NCBI GenBank assembly: GCA_964385175.1
Contig: CAYLNL010000005.1
Span: 62,001-126,000 of the forward strand
Origin: CAYLNL01 sp964385175
GTDB lineage: Bacteria > Bacteroidota > Bacteroidia > Flavobacteriales > Flavobacteriaceae
Length of the DNA stretch: 64,000 nt
Reading direction: 5' to 3'
This document shows, one piece after another, positions 26,580 through 35,678 of the stretch (positions are counted from its first letter, which is position 1; each line of letters opens with the position of its first letter). The translations under genes were made by a program, and so were the position numbers. A model generated the notes under the pieces. It did not search any database, was not told the origin of the DNA, and worked only from the letters and a program-made list of their open reading frames with translations.

Positions 26580-27335
26580 CTATCCCAGCCAGTCTTTAAA
26601 ATCTTTTACCCTATCTCGGCTCACAATAATTTCTTGTTCTTTAAAATGATGGAGTTTCACCTGGAGGCGGGCATTGCTATATGCTATAATATCTTGTATG
26701 GCTTGTATGTTTATAAAAAAACGGCGGTTTACCCTAAAAAAGAGCCTGGGCGGTAATTCATCTTCCAGAGCGTCCAGAGTGCTATCTAAAAGATAGTTTC
26801 TTCCTTCGCTGGTATGGGCATAGGTAGCTTTATTATCGCTGTAGAAACATTCTACTTCATCGGTAGTTACTATTTTAAGGTGTTGCCCTATTTTTACAGT
26901 GAAGCGTTTTTTGTGCACTCTTTCGGCAGGATGGATAAGCATTTTCCGTATATCCTCAAAATCAATAGTTATAGGCTGTTTAGGAGGGGTTAGATACCGA
27001 TATTTTTCTACAGCGGCAGCCAATTCATCATCATCTATAGGTTTCAGCAAGTAATCTATACTGTTGAGTTTAAAAGCCTGGAGAGCATACTCGTCGTAGG
27101 CGGTAGTGAAAATAACAGCGCTTTTGATGGGTATTTTTTTAAAAATATCAAACGAAAGCCCGTCGGAGAGCTGAATGTCCAGGAAAATCAAATCGGGATG
27201 CGGGTTAGTTTGAAACCAGTTGATGGCTTCTTCTACCGAGTGCAATGTATGATGTACCGGGACGTGTAGCAGTTGCAACATACGGGCTAATCGTCTTGCA
27301 GATGGTTTTTCATCTTCAATAATGATGGCTTTCAT
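26580..27335 (-). CDS. LytTR-family response regulator
   Basis: This 251-residue response regulator has an N-terminal receiver domain (IIEDEKPSARRLARML; phospho-acceptor Asp in DLIFLDIQLSDG near residue 55; Lys in YLLKPI) and a C-terminal LytTR DNA-binding domain (about 145-250; VECFYSDNKATYAHT, FFRVNRRFFINIQAI, VSRDRVKDFKDWLG). It is the last gene of the minus-strand run kinase - 2TM protein - regulator, and is most likely phosphorylated by the kinase at 27698-29026. Confidence 0.93.
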   Translation of the reverse strand: MKAIIIEDEKPSARRLARMLQLLHVPVHHTLHSVEEAINWFQTNPHPDLIFLDIQLSDGLSFDIFKKIPIKSAVIFTTAYDEYALQAFKLNSIDYLLKPIDDDELAAAVEKYRYLTPPKQPITIDFEDIRKMLIHPAERVHKKRFTVKIGQHLKIVTTDEVECFYSDNKATYAHTSEGRNYLLDSTLDALEDELPPRLFFRVNRRFFINIQAIQDIIAYSNARLQVKLHHFKEQEIIVSRDRVKDFKDWLG

Positions 27336-27356
27336 AGAAATATTATAAATCAGGCA

Positions 27357-27668
27357 TTATTCCCATCGCTCACGGGAAGACTCTTTGGAGTCTTTATCCA
27401 TAAATTCTTTTATCTTTTTCTCTTCCCAGTCTTTATTAAAGAAAGGATTCCACCGGAATGCTTTTGCTGCGTGAAAGGCCAACCCTATTCCCCAACCAAA
27501 CACTACCCACAAGAACCAGGGATATTTCCACTGATTTTGCCAGAAATTGAGGGCGGCTAACCCGGTAGTAACAATTATGTATGAAATGAGGTTGTTGTAG
27601 AATTTTTTGAGTTCTTCTACGCGTTCTTTGGCGCGAACGTACTTGTTTTCTTGATTTTGAGGTTCCAT
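27357..27668 (-). CDS. 2TM domain-containing small membrane protein
   Basis: This 103-residue protein has a charged N-terminal helix (YVRAKERVEELKKFYNNL), two membrane spans (about 29-45 and 52-70) and a conserved end (FRWNPFFNKDWEEKKIKEFM). It is closely related to the C-terminal 90 residues of the upstream kinase. Proteins of this family often lie beside LytS/LytTR pairs in flavobacteria, but their role is unknown. It lies 29 bp from the kinase gene and 21 bp from the regulator gene. Confidence 0.85.
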   Translation of the reverse strand: MEPQNQENKYVRAKERVEELKKFYNNLISYIIVTTGLAALNFWQNQWKYPWFLWVVFGWGIGLAFHAAKAFRWNPFFNKDWEEKKIKEFMDKDSKESSRERWE

Positions 27669-27697
27669 TTTTCTTGATTTTTAATTATTAATAAGTG

Positions 27698-29026
27698 TTA
27701 TTTGTTCATAAACTCTCGTATTTTCCGCTCTTCCCATTTTTTCCCCAGGAAAGGATTGCGCCCGTAAGCTTCTAAACCGTGGGCAATGAGTCCACCTCCC
27801 CAGCCCACTATTGGAAAAATTACCCAGGGAAAATCGGTGGTTTTGTGGTTTACCCACACTAATATAGGAATAACAATAATATAGGAGAGTGCGTTGGTAT
27901 AAAAACCTTTTAGGCTTTCCACACGTTCTTTGGCGCGTTGGTAGCGCATAGAGGCTAAATACTCTTCTTGTTTGTTCATAGTTTGTATTTTTTTGGTTAA
28001 AATAGGTATGGATACGGAAAATTCTGTTTCTGTTTGTTTTATATGTACCTGCCGGTCTGTTAACAAGTAATATCGTTGCCTGATGTTGGCTAACCCCACC
28101 CGGGCGCTTTCGGGTTTGTGCGTTTGGGGTATAACCTGCTTAGATTGTAACGTATTAGACACAATAAGGTCTCCATTTTTTTCATAAATATGAATGTGGA
28201 GGGGTTTCTCGGAAGTAATAACATTGTGTTTCACGGCATTTTCTAATAGTAATTGTAGAGAAAGAGGCACCACTTTTGCATCAGGAGGCAGAGGCTCAGG
28301 CGGCATGGTGCAATGAATTCCTTCTTCAAAGCGCATTTTCAGCAACCCGATGTAGGTTTGGGCGAATTGTAGCTCTTCGCTCACCGCTACTAATTCTTTA
28401 TCTTTTTGTTCTAACACATAGCGATAGATACGGGAAAGTAGGGTGGTGAATTTCTGCGCTTTTTCGGGATTTTCGCCAATTAAAGCAACTAATACATTTA
28501 AACTGTTGAACAAAAAATGGGGGTCTAATTGGCTCTTCAACGCATCAAACTGGGCAGATGCAGTGCCTGCAATGAGTTTTTGCTCGGTAACTTTTTTTTC
28601 CTGCAGGGCTTTATAAAAGTAGAATGCGTGGTAAAAGAGTGAAACCGTTATGGTAATGAGCAACCCCCATGCATAGAACTGGGGCTTCACCTGGTAGAAG
28701 AAATTGGCAGTGGTAGCGGTTTTTTCTATATAAACTAAGTGAATGTACCTGCAAAAAGTGAGGGCTACCATAGTGAGTGAAACAGAACCTACCGCCCCAT
28801 ATAAAAGACGCTTTCTACCTTCTTTTCCCCAGCCTATTTTACTCTTCAGGGCATCGAAAAAAAGCGAGTTAACGGCGGTTAAAACAAAAGAATACAGGAA
28901 GGTAGTAGATATATTTCTCAACTCGGCTTCTATGCGAAAATCACCCTGGTGCAATGCAAGGTTAACGAGTTCCAGGGCTATGGAAATTATAAGAGATATT
29001 TTAAGGATAATAGATATATTTTTCAT
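27698..29026 (-). CDS. LytS-like sensor histidine kinase fused to a 2TM domain
   Basis: This 442-residue protein has about four membrane spans (1-145) and a His_kinase domain (FDALKSQLDPHFLFNSLNVLVALI, His near 169). An ATP-binding domain follows (LSLQLLLENAVKHNV; GLANIRQRY). At residue 350 (an internal ATG, MNKQEEYLASMRY) a complete 2TM domain begins and runs to the stop, ending FLGKKWEERKIREFMNK. No stop codon separates the two parts. The 2TM part could also be made separately from the internal ATG. It probably signals to the LytTR regulator at 26580-27335. Confidence 0.88.
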   Translation of the reverse strand: MKNISIILKISLIISIALELVNLALHQGDFRIEAELRNISTTFLYSFVLTAVNSLFFDALKSKIGWGKEGRKRLLYGAVGSVSLTMVALTFCRYIHLVYIEKTATTANFFYQVKPQFYAWGLLITITVSLFYHAFYFYKALQEKKVTEQKLIAGTASAQFDALKSQLDPHFLFNSLNVLVALIGENPEKAQKFTTLLSRIYRYVLEQKDKELVAVSEELQFAQTYIGLLKMRFEEGIHCTMPPEPLPPDAKVVPLSLQLLLENAVKHNVITSEKPLHIHIYEKNGDLIVSNTLQSKQVIPQTHKPESARVGLANIRQRYYLLTDRQVHIKQTETEFSVSIPILTKKIQTMNKQEEYLASMRYQRAKERVESLKGFYTNALSYIIVIPILVWVNHKTTDFPWVIFPIVGWGGGLIAHGLEAYGRNPFLGKKWEERKIREFMNK

Positions 29027-29050
29027 GGTTTTATGGATATTGTCTTATCG

Positions 29051-29058
29051 CAAAGATA
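29051..29058 (-). promoter_or_regulatory. Candidate -7 box, kinase operon
   Basis: The minus strand reads TATCTTTG, fitting TAnnTTTG, 24 bases upstream of the kinase start codon at 29026. Confidence 0.6.
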
Positions 29059-29300
29059 CTTTTTACTTAGAGTAATATACGGCTAAGTGTTTCTAACAAA
29101 AAGACAATGATATAAAAAAGTATGTGTATCATAAGAATGGCATATTTTATATTTGATGCAAAGATGTTGCATAAACTCATTTGCCAAAAAAATAAAAGAC
29201 TGAAGGGTATTTTTTTTAGGATGAATGGTTATGGAAAGGGGAAGAATAGGATGGTGAAAAACTTTACAAGGCTAAATAAGAATACGATTTTTAAAAAAAG

Positions 29301-29308
29301 TATCTTTG
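29301..29308 (+). promoter_or_regulatory. Candidate -7 box directly before the restriction gene
   Basis: TATCTTTG lies only four bases before the GTG at 29313. The expected transcription start would fall on or next to the start codon, suggesting a leaderless message. Confidence 0.5.
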
Positions 29309-29312
29309 TAAG

Positions 29313-29969
29313 GTGAACCAGGATTTATCTCAAATAGTAATTTACTATGCCACAAAACCACATGCTGAATTGAATGGACTTTTATTAGGCAAATCAAAAG
29401 ACAACTTAATTTCCATTCTTGCTGATTTATTAACTGCCTATATGAACGATAAAAACTCTTCCAGTCTGAGAGAATTTGTAACGGTTTCTATTGCAGGGTA
29501 TGAACATAGCCAAAACAAACTAGGATATAATGGCTATAAACAAAATTCTGCAATAGGTGGAAAGCCGATAGCTTGTGAAGCAAAGCCGAAAAATATTCAG
29601 ACAGATGGGTATGACCAAAAGAAAACTAAGCCAAAACTCAATGGCGAAGGCGGATTTAATGATTATACACCTGAACGACTAAGTAAAGACATAAAAGAGA
29701 ATTTAAATCTTCTTTCCAGCGGGTTTATTGATGGTGAACTACAATACATTATCGAGTTTCCTTTCAAGGCAGTTTATGAGCGATTGAAGAAACAACTTCC
29801 GGAGAAACGAACTAAGGGGACATATACCAGAATGGCCTCGTTCAATTTTAGTCATTATTCCAGCTATCCCAATATCAAAATTGTTTATCTGAACAAGAAT
29901 ACAATTAAAAATAATGAAAAGTATTTCAACAAAATTTTTTACCGTTTTTTAATCAGACATAAACAATGA
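29313..29969 (+). CDS. Putative type II restriction endonuclease
   Basis: This 218-residue protein is identified mainly by its place: its stop codon overlaps the start of a DNA methyltransferase gene by 4 bp. Within it, E64 (AGYEHSQNKLG) and E89-A-K91 (ACEAKPKN) are spaced as in PD-(D/E)XK nucleases. The segment NGEGGFNDYTPERLSKDIKEN and the following FIDGELQYIIEFPF resemble other small type II nucleases. Recognition sequence is unknown. The start is GTG; a Shine-Dalgarno site at normal spacing is absent. The gene is visibly more A+T-rich than the flanking housekeeping genes, which fits horizontal gain. Confidence 0.7.
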   Translation: MNQDLSQIVIYYATKPHAELNGLLLGKSKDNLISILADLLTAYMNDKNSSSLREFVTVSIAGYEHSQNKLGYNGYKQNSAIGGKPIACEAKPKNIQTDGYDQKKTKPKLNGEGGFNDYTPERLSKDIKENLNLLSSGFIDGELQYIIEFPFKAVYERLKKQLPEKRTKGTYTRMASFNFSHYSSYPNIKIVYLNKNTIKNNEKYFNKIFYRFLIRHKQ

Positions 29970-30898
29970 AAAAATATGTAAACAATATTGTTCAAGGAGA
30001 TACTTTAAAAGTACTGAAAACCTTTGAATCTAATTTTATTGATGTTGGGGTTACATCTCCACCATATAATAAACAAGAGAAACATAAAGGCTGGCTGGTG
30101 AAAAATGTAAAATATGACGTTTACAAAGACATTGAAACTGAAGAACAGTACCAGGAAAATCAAATTGAGGTTCTCAATGAAATTTTCAGAATAACGAAAG
30201 AAGGAGGTTCATTTTTTTATAACCATAAAACCAGGTGGGAAAAAGGACAAATGCTTCACCCAATGGAATGGTTATGTAAAACAAAATGGACTATACGGCA
30301 AGAAATAATTTGGGACAGAATGATTGCAGCAAATATTCGGGGCTGGCGCTTCTGGCAGGTAGATGAGCGAATTTACTGGCTTTACAAACCGGTAAAAAAT
30401 AACAAAATTGGCAAAGAATTAGAATCAAAACATGCCTTGCTTACCTCAATTTGGCGTTTTCCGCCCGAAAGAGATAATCCCCATCCGGCACCTTTTCCAA
30501 TTACATTGCCAACCCGAATTATTGCATCATTGCTCAATGATGATGAAGCGATTATTTTAGATCCTTACTGTGGCAGTGGAACGACTTTGGTGGCTGCGAA
30601 GCTCTTGAATAAAAAATTTATTGGCGTCGATATTTCAGAAGAATATGTCAGGTATTCTCAACAACGATTAAAAAACGCCCTTAATGAGAAGAAATCAGTA
30701 GAAGATGAACTACAAAAACATATAGTTCAAAAAACATTTAAGCAACGAAAAGAGAATGGAGAATATACAGGACGACACAAGATTAGTTACAAAATTTTTG
30801 ACGAGGCTACAATTGCTACTAACCAACTGCAACTTTTAGAAGAAACAGAAGCCTATGCGCCGAAAATAGTTTTAGAAGATAACAGAAACAATAAATAA
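29966..30898 (+). CDS. Type II DNA methyltransferase, beta class, probably N4-cytosine
   Basis: This 310-residue methylase has catalytic motif TSPPYN at 30-35, before the AdoMet-binding motif ILDPYCGSGTTLVAAKLL (about 190-210). That order defines the beta class. SPPY rather than DPPY/NPPY favours N4-cytosine methylation. It would protect DNA from the nuclease encoded just upstream, with which it overlaps by 4 bp (ATGA). The target site cannot be read from sequence. Confidence 0.88.
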   Translation: MKKYVNNIVQGDTLKVLKTFESNFIDVGVTSPPYNKQEKHKGWLVKNVKYDVYKDIETEEQYQENQIEVLNEIFRITKEGGSFFYNHKTRWEKGQMLHPMEWLCKTKWTIRQEIIWDRMIAANIRGWRFWQVDERIYWLYKPVKNNKIGKELESKHALLTSIWRFPPERDNPHPAPFPITLPTRIIASLLNDDEAIILDPYCGSGTTLVAAKLLNKKFIGVDISEEYVRYSQQRLKNALNEKKSVEDELQKHIVQKTFKQRKENGEYTGRHKISYKIFDEATIATNQLQLLEETEAYAPKIVLEDNRNNK

Positions 30899-30971
30899 TA
30901 CTAAGTAGAATTTATATGCTTGTTAACATAGATGAGAACTTAAAATAAACTATTACTACCTCAGTTTCTTT

Positions 30972-31742
30972 TTATAACACATCGTTTAGCAACTTCGCCA
31001 ACCTCACTCCGCCTGCTAATAACTGACTTTTTACCATTTCAAAATGCTCGTACATATACTCATAGCCCAACTTTTCGCCGGTACTGGCAGAAGCATATAC
31101 TTTTTTCGCTTTGCCCTGCGATTCGTGTATCCAATCTATATAAGAACCCTGTTGCAGCATTTTCACTTCCTTTTTAGAAAGAACAGGAAGATTGATTGCC
31201 AACTCTGTATAACTCATCCCGTAACTCTCTATCATTTCACTGTCCCAAACCCGGTGCAGGTTGGTACCTTTACCAAACCACTGCACCTGGATGTCGTTAC
31301 CACCTTTATCGTCTGCCCTGCCCACATGCAAGGGCTGGTGCACATCTCCTATAAAATGGATAAGAAGTTTTAAATAGAATACCTTATCTTCTCGGGTAGC
31401 CTTCTCATCGCCCAATATAGCCATACATTTTTCTATCCCCACTACCACATCTCCCTCCTCGCTCAGTGGCTCCTCCCCATATTTCTTATCTAACGACATA
31501 TTCACATAGTGCCAGGGACTGAACGATTTATAGCGCTTGTCTGATTTTATATCATCGGCAAAAGTAGCTGCCGAAGCCAAACTTTCCCCGCGGAGAAGTT
31601 CTTTAAGAACCCGTTTGGTTTTAGCTGATAGGTAGCGCTCCGCTACTTCTCCTACTGTGCGATGCCCCGTTGGCCCCCAGGCAAACATATTAGAAAAAGC
31701 CAGGCTTCCCAGCAGGAGGAATAAGAGAGTTATAGGTTTCAT
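30972..31742 (-). CDS. Secreted S1/P1-type nuclease
   Basis: This zinc-dependent single-strand nuclease has 256 residues from ATG at 31742. A signal peptide ends at about FSNMFA. Mature Trp (AWGPTGHRTVGEVAE) supplies the first metal ligands. HFIGDVHQPLHVGRADDKGGND and LHRVWDSEMIE supply the rest. It probably degrades RNA and single-stranded DNA outside the cytoplasm for phosphate and nucleosides. The alternative ATG five codons upstream (31757) lies inside a TATCTTTG promoter box, so the 31742 start is preferred. It sits between two restriction systems but belongs to a common chromosomal family. Confidence 0.9.
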   Translation of the reverse strand: MKPITLLFLLLGSLAFSNMFAWGPTGHRTVGEVAERYLSAKTKRVLKELLRGESLASAATFADDIKSDKRYKSFSPWHYVNMSLDKKYGEEPLSEEGDVVVGIEKCMAILGDEKATREDKVFYLKLLIHFIGDVHQPLHVGRADDKGGNDIQVQWFGKGTNLHRVWDSEMIESYGMSYTELAINLPVLSKKEVKMLQQGSYIDWIHESQGKAKKVYASASTGEKLGYEYMYEHFEMVKSQLLAGGVRLAKLLNDVL

Positions 31743-31754
31743 GGATTTTTTTTC

Positions 31755-31762
31755 CAAAGATA
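31755..31762 (-). promoter_or_regulatory. -7 box, S1/P1 nuclease
   Basis: TATCTTTG on the minus strand fits TAnnTTTG and overlaps the upstream ATG at 31757, which argues for translation from 31742 with a short leader. Confidence 0.55.
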
Positions 31763-31823
31763 CGCAGATTGTTATTCCAAAAAAATACAGGAAGAGAGAG
31801 TTAACCTTTCTGTAGCTACATAC

Positions 31824-34247
31824 TTAAGAGCGCACAACCGCGCCTATTTTCTTTTCCAGCTTTATTCTAATAGATTCCATTAACCTCTCTATCTCCGCGT
31901 CGGTAAGCGTTTTTGTTTCGTCTTGTATTGTACAACTCAAAGCGTAACTTTTTTTCCCTTTGGGAAGTTGCGCCCCCTCATATACATCGAACAACTGAAC
32001 CGATTGCAATCGTTTATCGTGCCGCTCCATAATAGTTTCATAAATAGAGGCAAAAGTAACCCCCTCATCTATCAGTAAGGAAAGGTCTCTCCGTACAGAG
32101 GGGAATTTGGGTATATCCCGGAAAACAATAGCATTGCGGGCAACGATTTCCAAAACAGCACCCCAGTGAATATGGGCGTAAAGAACTTCTTGCTTTATAT
32201 TGAAATAATGTAGCAAATGAGTGGCTACCACCCCAATTTCTGCCACTACAGTTTCATTGACCTGGAGGGCAATCCCTTCAGCCAACGTTTTAGAAGTAAG
32301 AGGAGCTGGTTTCAAAGAACCGATACCCATACGTTGAAACAGTGCCGTAACGATTCCCTTCAGGTAGAAAAAATCGGCCGGTTGTTTAGGAGCATTCCAG
32401 TTTTCAGAAGTTTTGTCACCTGTAACCAGCAGACTGGCAGCCTTCAGTTCTACATAAGAAGAATTTCGGTAGTGATATGTTTTGCCAAACTCAAATAGTT
32501 TCAGGTTTTCCTGTTTATGGTTCAAATTATAGGCGATAACCTCTAACCCGCTACATAAAAGCGATTGTCTTAGCTCAGAAAGGTCGCCACTCAGGGGATT
32601 CAACATAGAGATACCCGCACCCTCCTCCCCATCTAAAAGACCAGAATAGTCTTTTGTCAGAGAATTCGTCATAATTTCAGAAAACCCCTGGCTTACCAAC
32701 TGGGTAGCTATGGCGTTCTGGAACTGGTAATCTTCTCCCTTGGGGTTTATAGAAGGCGAGGCAGTTATTTTTTTAGAAGCCTCTATAGTATTATACCCAT
32801 AAATTCGCAAGATTTCCTCTATCACATCCACCTCGCGTTGCACATCCACCCGGTAAGATGGAACCATAAGCGCCATACCAGTTTCATTGCTTTGCAGAAT
32901 AGCTATCTCCAATGCGTTCAGTATTCGGGTAATGGTTTCTTTAGGGATTTCTTTTCCAGCCAGGGTAGTTAATTTTTCAAAAGAAAGAAAAACCGGGAAA
33001 TCGTCTATCTTTTTAGGATACACATCTACTATATCACTGGTAATTTCGCCACCCGCCAGTTCTTTTATAAGCATGGCCGCCCGCATAAGCGCATACGGGA
33101 GTGCTTCTATAGCCACCCCTCTTTCAAACCGGAACGAAGCATCGGTACTCAACCCCAGCCGTTTGGCCGTTTTGCGAATGCTCAACGGGTGAAAATAGGC
33201 GCTTTCCAGGAAAATACTTGTAGTTTTCTCTGTAATTCCAGAATGCAACCCCCCGAAAACACCCCCTATACAAAGTGGTTTTTCAGAATCGCAAATCATA
33301 AGGTCTTCCCCTTCTATAGAGCGGGTAACCCCATCCAGCGTAACAAAAGAAACGCCTTGAGCCAGTGTTTTTACAATAATTGTATCCCCGGCTATTTTAG
33401 AAGCATCAAAGGCATGCAATGGTTGTCCCAGTTCGTGCAACACATAGTTAGTTACATCTACTACATTGTTTTTAGGAGTAATCCCGATAGCTTTTAGCCG
33501 GTGCTTCAACCACTCGGGAGATTCAGCGATGCGTACACCAGAGAGCGTAACCCCGCAATAGCGCAAACAACGCTCTGTATCCTGTATATCTACCTTTATT
33601 GCAAGACCGCGATGGGTTGTATAAAAATCATCTACCGAACGTAGGGTGAGCGGGGAATTGATACCCTGTTGCAGCAAACCAGCCCTAATATCGCGCGCTA
33701 CTCCCCAATGACTCATAGCATCTGCCCGGTTAGGGGTAAGCCCTATTTCAAAAACTATATCGCTCGCTACATTAAAAAGAGTAGCACAGGGAGTTCCCGG
33801 TTGGGCAGTATCTGGCAAAACCAGGATACCATCGCTCTCATTGCCAAGCCCTAATTCGGCGGCAGAGCATATCATTCCCTGGCTTTCCTCGCCCCGTATC
33901 ATCGCTTTTTTCAACTCCCAGGCCTCTCCCTTAGCGTCATACAACACCGTTCCCACAGTAGCTACAGATACTTTTTGCCCTTTCGCCACATTAGGGGCGC
34001 CGCACACAATTGGCACCTCCCTACCATTCCCTAAATCTACCCGTGTGCGTTTTAGCTTATCAGCGTTAGGGTGTTTTTCACAGGCTACCACATGCCCCAC
34101 TACCACGCCTTTTAGTCCTCCTTTTACCGATTCATAATAGTGTAGTCCTTCTACCTCCAATCCTAAATCAGTGAGCAATTCTGCCACTTTTTCAGGTTCC
34201 CAGCCTATCTTTATAAATTCTTGTAACCAGTTATATGATATTTTCAT
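31824..34247 (-). CDS. pheT: Phenylalanyl-tRNA synthetase beta subunit
   Basis: This 807-residue subunit works with PheS to charge tRNA-Phe. It has the N-terminal EMAP-like tRNA-binding domain (about 40-150; VVGHVVACEKHPNADKLKRTRVDLG), the B3/B4 editing domain and B5 (about 400-470). The catalytic-like core and the C-terminal FDX-ACB anticodon-binding domain follow (about 710-805; FPSVRRDLSLLIDEGVTF). Length is typical. pheS is not in the window. Divergent from prfA, with its own promoter. Confidence 0.97.
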   Translation of the reverse strand: MKISYNWLQEFIKIGWEPEKVAELLTDLGLEVEGLHYYESVKGGLKGVVVGHVVACEKHPNADKLKRTRVDLGNGREVPIVCGAPNVAKGQKVSVATVGTVLYDAKGEAWELKKAMIRGEESQGMICSAAELGLGNESDGILVLPDTAQPGTPCATLFNVASDIVFEIGLTPNRADAMSHWGVARDIRAGLLQQGINSPLTLRSVDDFYTTHRGLAIKVDIQDTERCLRYCGVTLSGVRIAESPEWLKHRLKAIGITPKNNVVDVTNYVLHELGQPLHAFDASKIAGDTIIVKTLAQGVSFVTLDGVTRSIEGEDLMICDSEKPLCIGGVFGGLHSGITEKTTSIFLESAYFHPLSIRKTAKRLGLSTDASFRFERGVAIEALPYALMRAAMLIKELAGGEITSDIVDVYPKKIDDFPVFLSFEKLTTLAGKEIPKETITRILNALEIAILQSNETGMALMVPSYRVDVQREVDVIEEILRIYGYNTIEASKKITASPSINPKGEDYQFQNAIATQLVSQGFSEIMTNSLTKDYSGLLDGEEGAGISMLNPLSGDLSELRQSLLCSGLEVIAYNLNHKQENLKLFEFGKTYHYRNSSYVELKAASLLVTGDKTSENWNAPKQPADFFYLKGIVTALFQRMGIGSLKPAPLTSKTLAEGIALQVNETVVAEIGVVATHLLHYFNIKQEVLYAHIHWGAVLEIVARNAIVFRDIPKFPSVRRDLSLLIDEGVTFASIYETIMERHDKRLQSVQLFDVYEGAQLPKGKKSYALSCTIQDETKTLTDAEIERLMESIRIKLEKKIGAVVRS

Positions 34248-34267
34248 TATCGCTGCTTAAATGGCTG

Positions 34268-34275
34268 CAAAGATA
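34268..34275 (-). promoter_or_regulatory. Promoter of pheT
   Basis: The minus strand has TATCTTTG, with TTG about 20 bases further upstream, matching the Bacteroidota -33/-7 layout. The pheT ATG is 20 bases downstream. Confidence 0.6.
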
Positions 34276-34371
34276 CCACAACGCCTTCGGTTCTCCAACA
34301 GGGCTTCCCTGGGGTGAACTCTTTTACCATGTGTTTTGCGGCAGATGATACTTCTTTTCCTTCAAAAATCC

Positions 34372-34379
34372 TACCTTTG
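34372..34379 (+). promoter_or_regulatory. Candidate -7 box, prfA
   Basis: TACCTTTG fits TAnnTTTG and lies 22 bases before the ATG at 34402. It overlaps the reading frame from the more upstream ATG at 34336, so it also supports the shorter start. Confidence 0.55.
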
Positions 34380-34401
34380 CATCTTTAAGTGGAACAGAAG
34401 T

Positions 34402-35478
34402 ATGTTAGATAAATTAAATGTGGTGAAACAACGGTTTGATGAGATTTCCGACCTCATTATTCAACCTACTGTTATTGCAGACCAGAAGCGGTATATACAA
34501 CTCAATAAGGAATATAAGGAGCTTAAAGAATTGGTGGCCATGCGAGAGGAATACCAACGATTGCTGGCAAATATTGCAGAGGCGGAAGATTTGCTTAAAA
34601 CGAGCGACGATGCAGAAATGATAGAAATGGCCCACATTCAGTTAAAGGAATCGGAGGCGGCATTGCCCGAAATGGAAGAGAAAATAAAAATGGCGCTTAT
34701 TCCTAAAGACCCGGAAGACGCCAAAAATGTGGTTATGGAAATTCGTGCAGGCACCGGGGGCGATGAGGCGAGCATCTTTGCCGGCGATTTGTTTCGCATG
34801 TATGCCAAATATTGCGAGAGCAAGGGCTGGAAAACGAATGTCATTGATTTTAACGAGGGCACGGCCGGCGGGTTTAAAGAGATTATTTTCGAAATTGTAG
34901 GAGAAAACGTGTATGGAACGCTCAAGTTTGAGGCAGGGGTGCACCGCGTGCAACGGGTGCCGCAGACAGAAACTCAGGGAAGGGTGCATACCTCGGCGGC
35001 GACTGTGATTGTGATGCCAGAGGCGGAGGAGTTTGATGTGGAAATTGATATGAAAGATGTGCGTAAAGATTTGTTTTGCTCTTCTGGTCCCGGCGGGCAA
35101 TCTGTAAACACCACGTATTCTGCGGTGCGCCTTACACACCTGCCTACGGGAGTGGTGGCGCAATGCCAGGACGAAAAATCGCAGCACAAGAATTTTGAGA
35201 AAGCCATGAAGGTGTTGCGCACCCGGTTATATGAAATGGAACTGGAAAAACGCCAGCAAGAAGAAGCCGCTAAGCGAAAAAGCATGGTAAGCAGCGGCGA
35301 CCGCAGCGCCAAAATTCGCACCTACAACTATCCCCAAAGCCGGGTTACAGACCACCGGATAGGCCTCACCCTCTATGACCTTGCCAATATTATGAATGGA
35401 GATATAGAAAAAATGACAGGGGAGTTGCGCCTGGCAGAAAACACGGAGCGTCTTAACGAGGCAGGCGCTTTTTTATAA
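34402..35478 (+). CDS. prfA: Peptide chain release factor 1
   Basis: This 358-residue factor ends translation at UAA and UAG. The GGQ motif that triggers peptide release is in SSGPGGQSVNTTYSAVRLTHLPTG near residue 230. The N-terminal coiled domain and the C-terminal QSRVTDHRIG segment are normal. I use ATG at 34402 (MLDKLNVVKQRFDEI), which gives the family length; the upstream ATG at 34336 would add 22 unrelated residues and sits ahead of the promoter box. Immediately downstream lies a restriction-modification pair. Confidence 0.97.
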   Translation: MLDKLNVVKQRFDEISDLIIQPTVIADQKRYIQLNKEYKELKELVAMREEYQRLLANIAEAEDLLKTSDDAEMIEMAHIQLKESEAALPEMEEKIKMALIPKDPEDAKNVVMEIRAGTGGDEASIFAGDLFRMYAKYCESKGWKTNVIDFNEGTAGGFKEIIFEIVGENVYGTLKFEAGVHRVQRVPQTETQGRVHTSAATVIVMPEAEEFDVEIDMKDVRKDLFCSSGPGGQSVNTTYSAVRLTHLPTGVVAQCQDEKSQHKNFEKAMKVLRTRLYEMELEKRQQEEAAKRKSMVSSGDRSAKIRTYNYPQSRVTDHRIGLTLYDLANIMNGDIEKMTGELRLAENTERLNEAGAFL

Positions 35479-35678
35479 ATAAAAAAGAATAGCCCGAAGT
35501 ATTGAGTTTTTCGCGCGTCTCATGCGTGACCGTTCCCGTGGCTGCATACGTGCGAAGTATGGTAGGTTATAGGATAAACCCATATCTTGCACAAAACAAA
35601 CAGACCTAAAATTTTGACGAATAGGGCAAAAATAGCTATTTTGCAGACTAAATTTTTTGGCATAAAATAGATTGATAA

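Noticed and set aside
29122..29316. 64-codon frame before the first restriction gene
   Set aside because: Low-complexity Lys/Asn/Phe-rich translation of A+T-rich promoter DNA; a controller (C) protein was considered, but there is no helix-turn-helix pattern.
34642..35187. 181-codon minus-strand frame inside prfA
   Set aside because: Complement of a conserved release-factor gene; rich in His/Arg/Phe as expected for a shadow frame.
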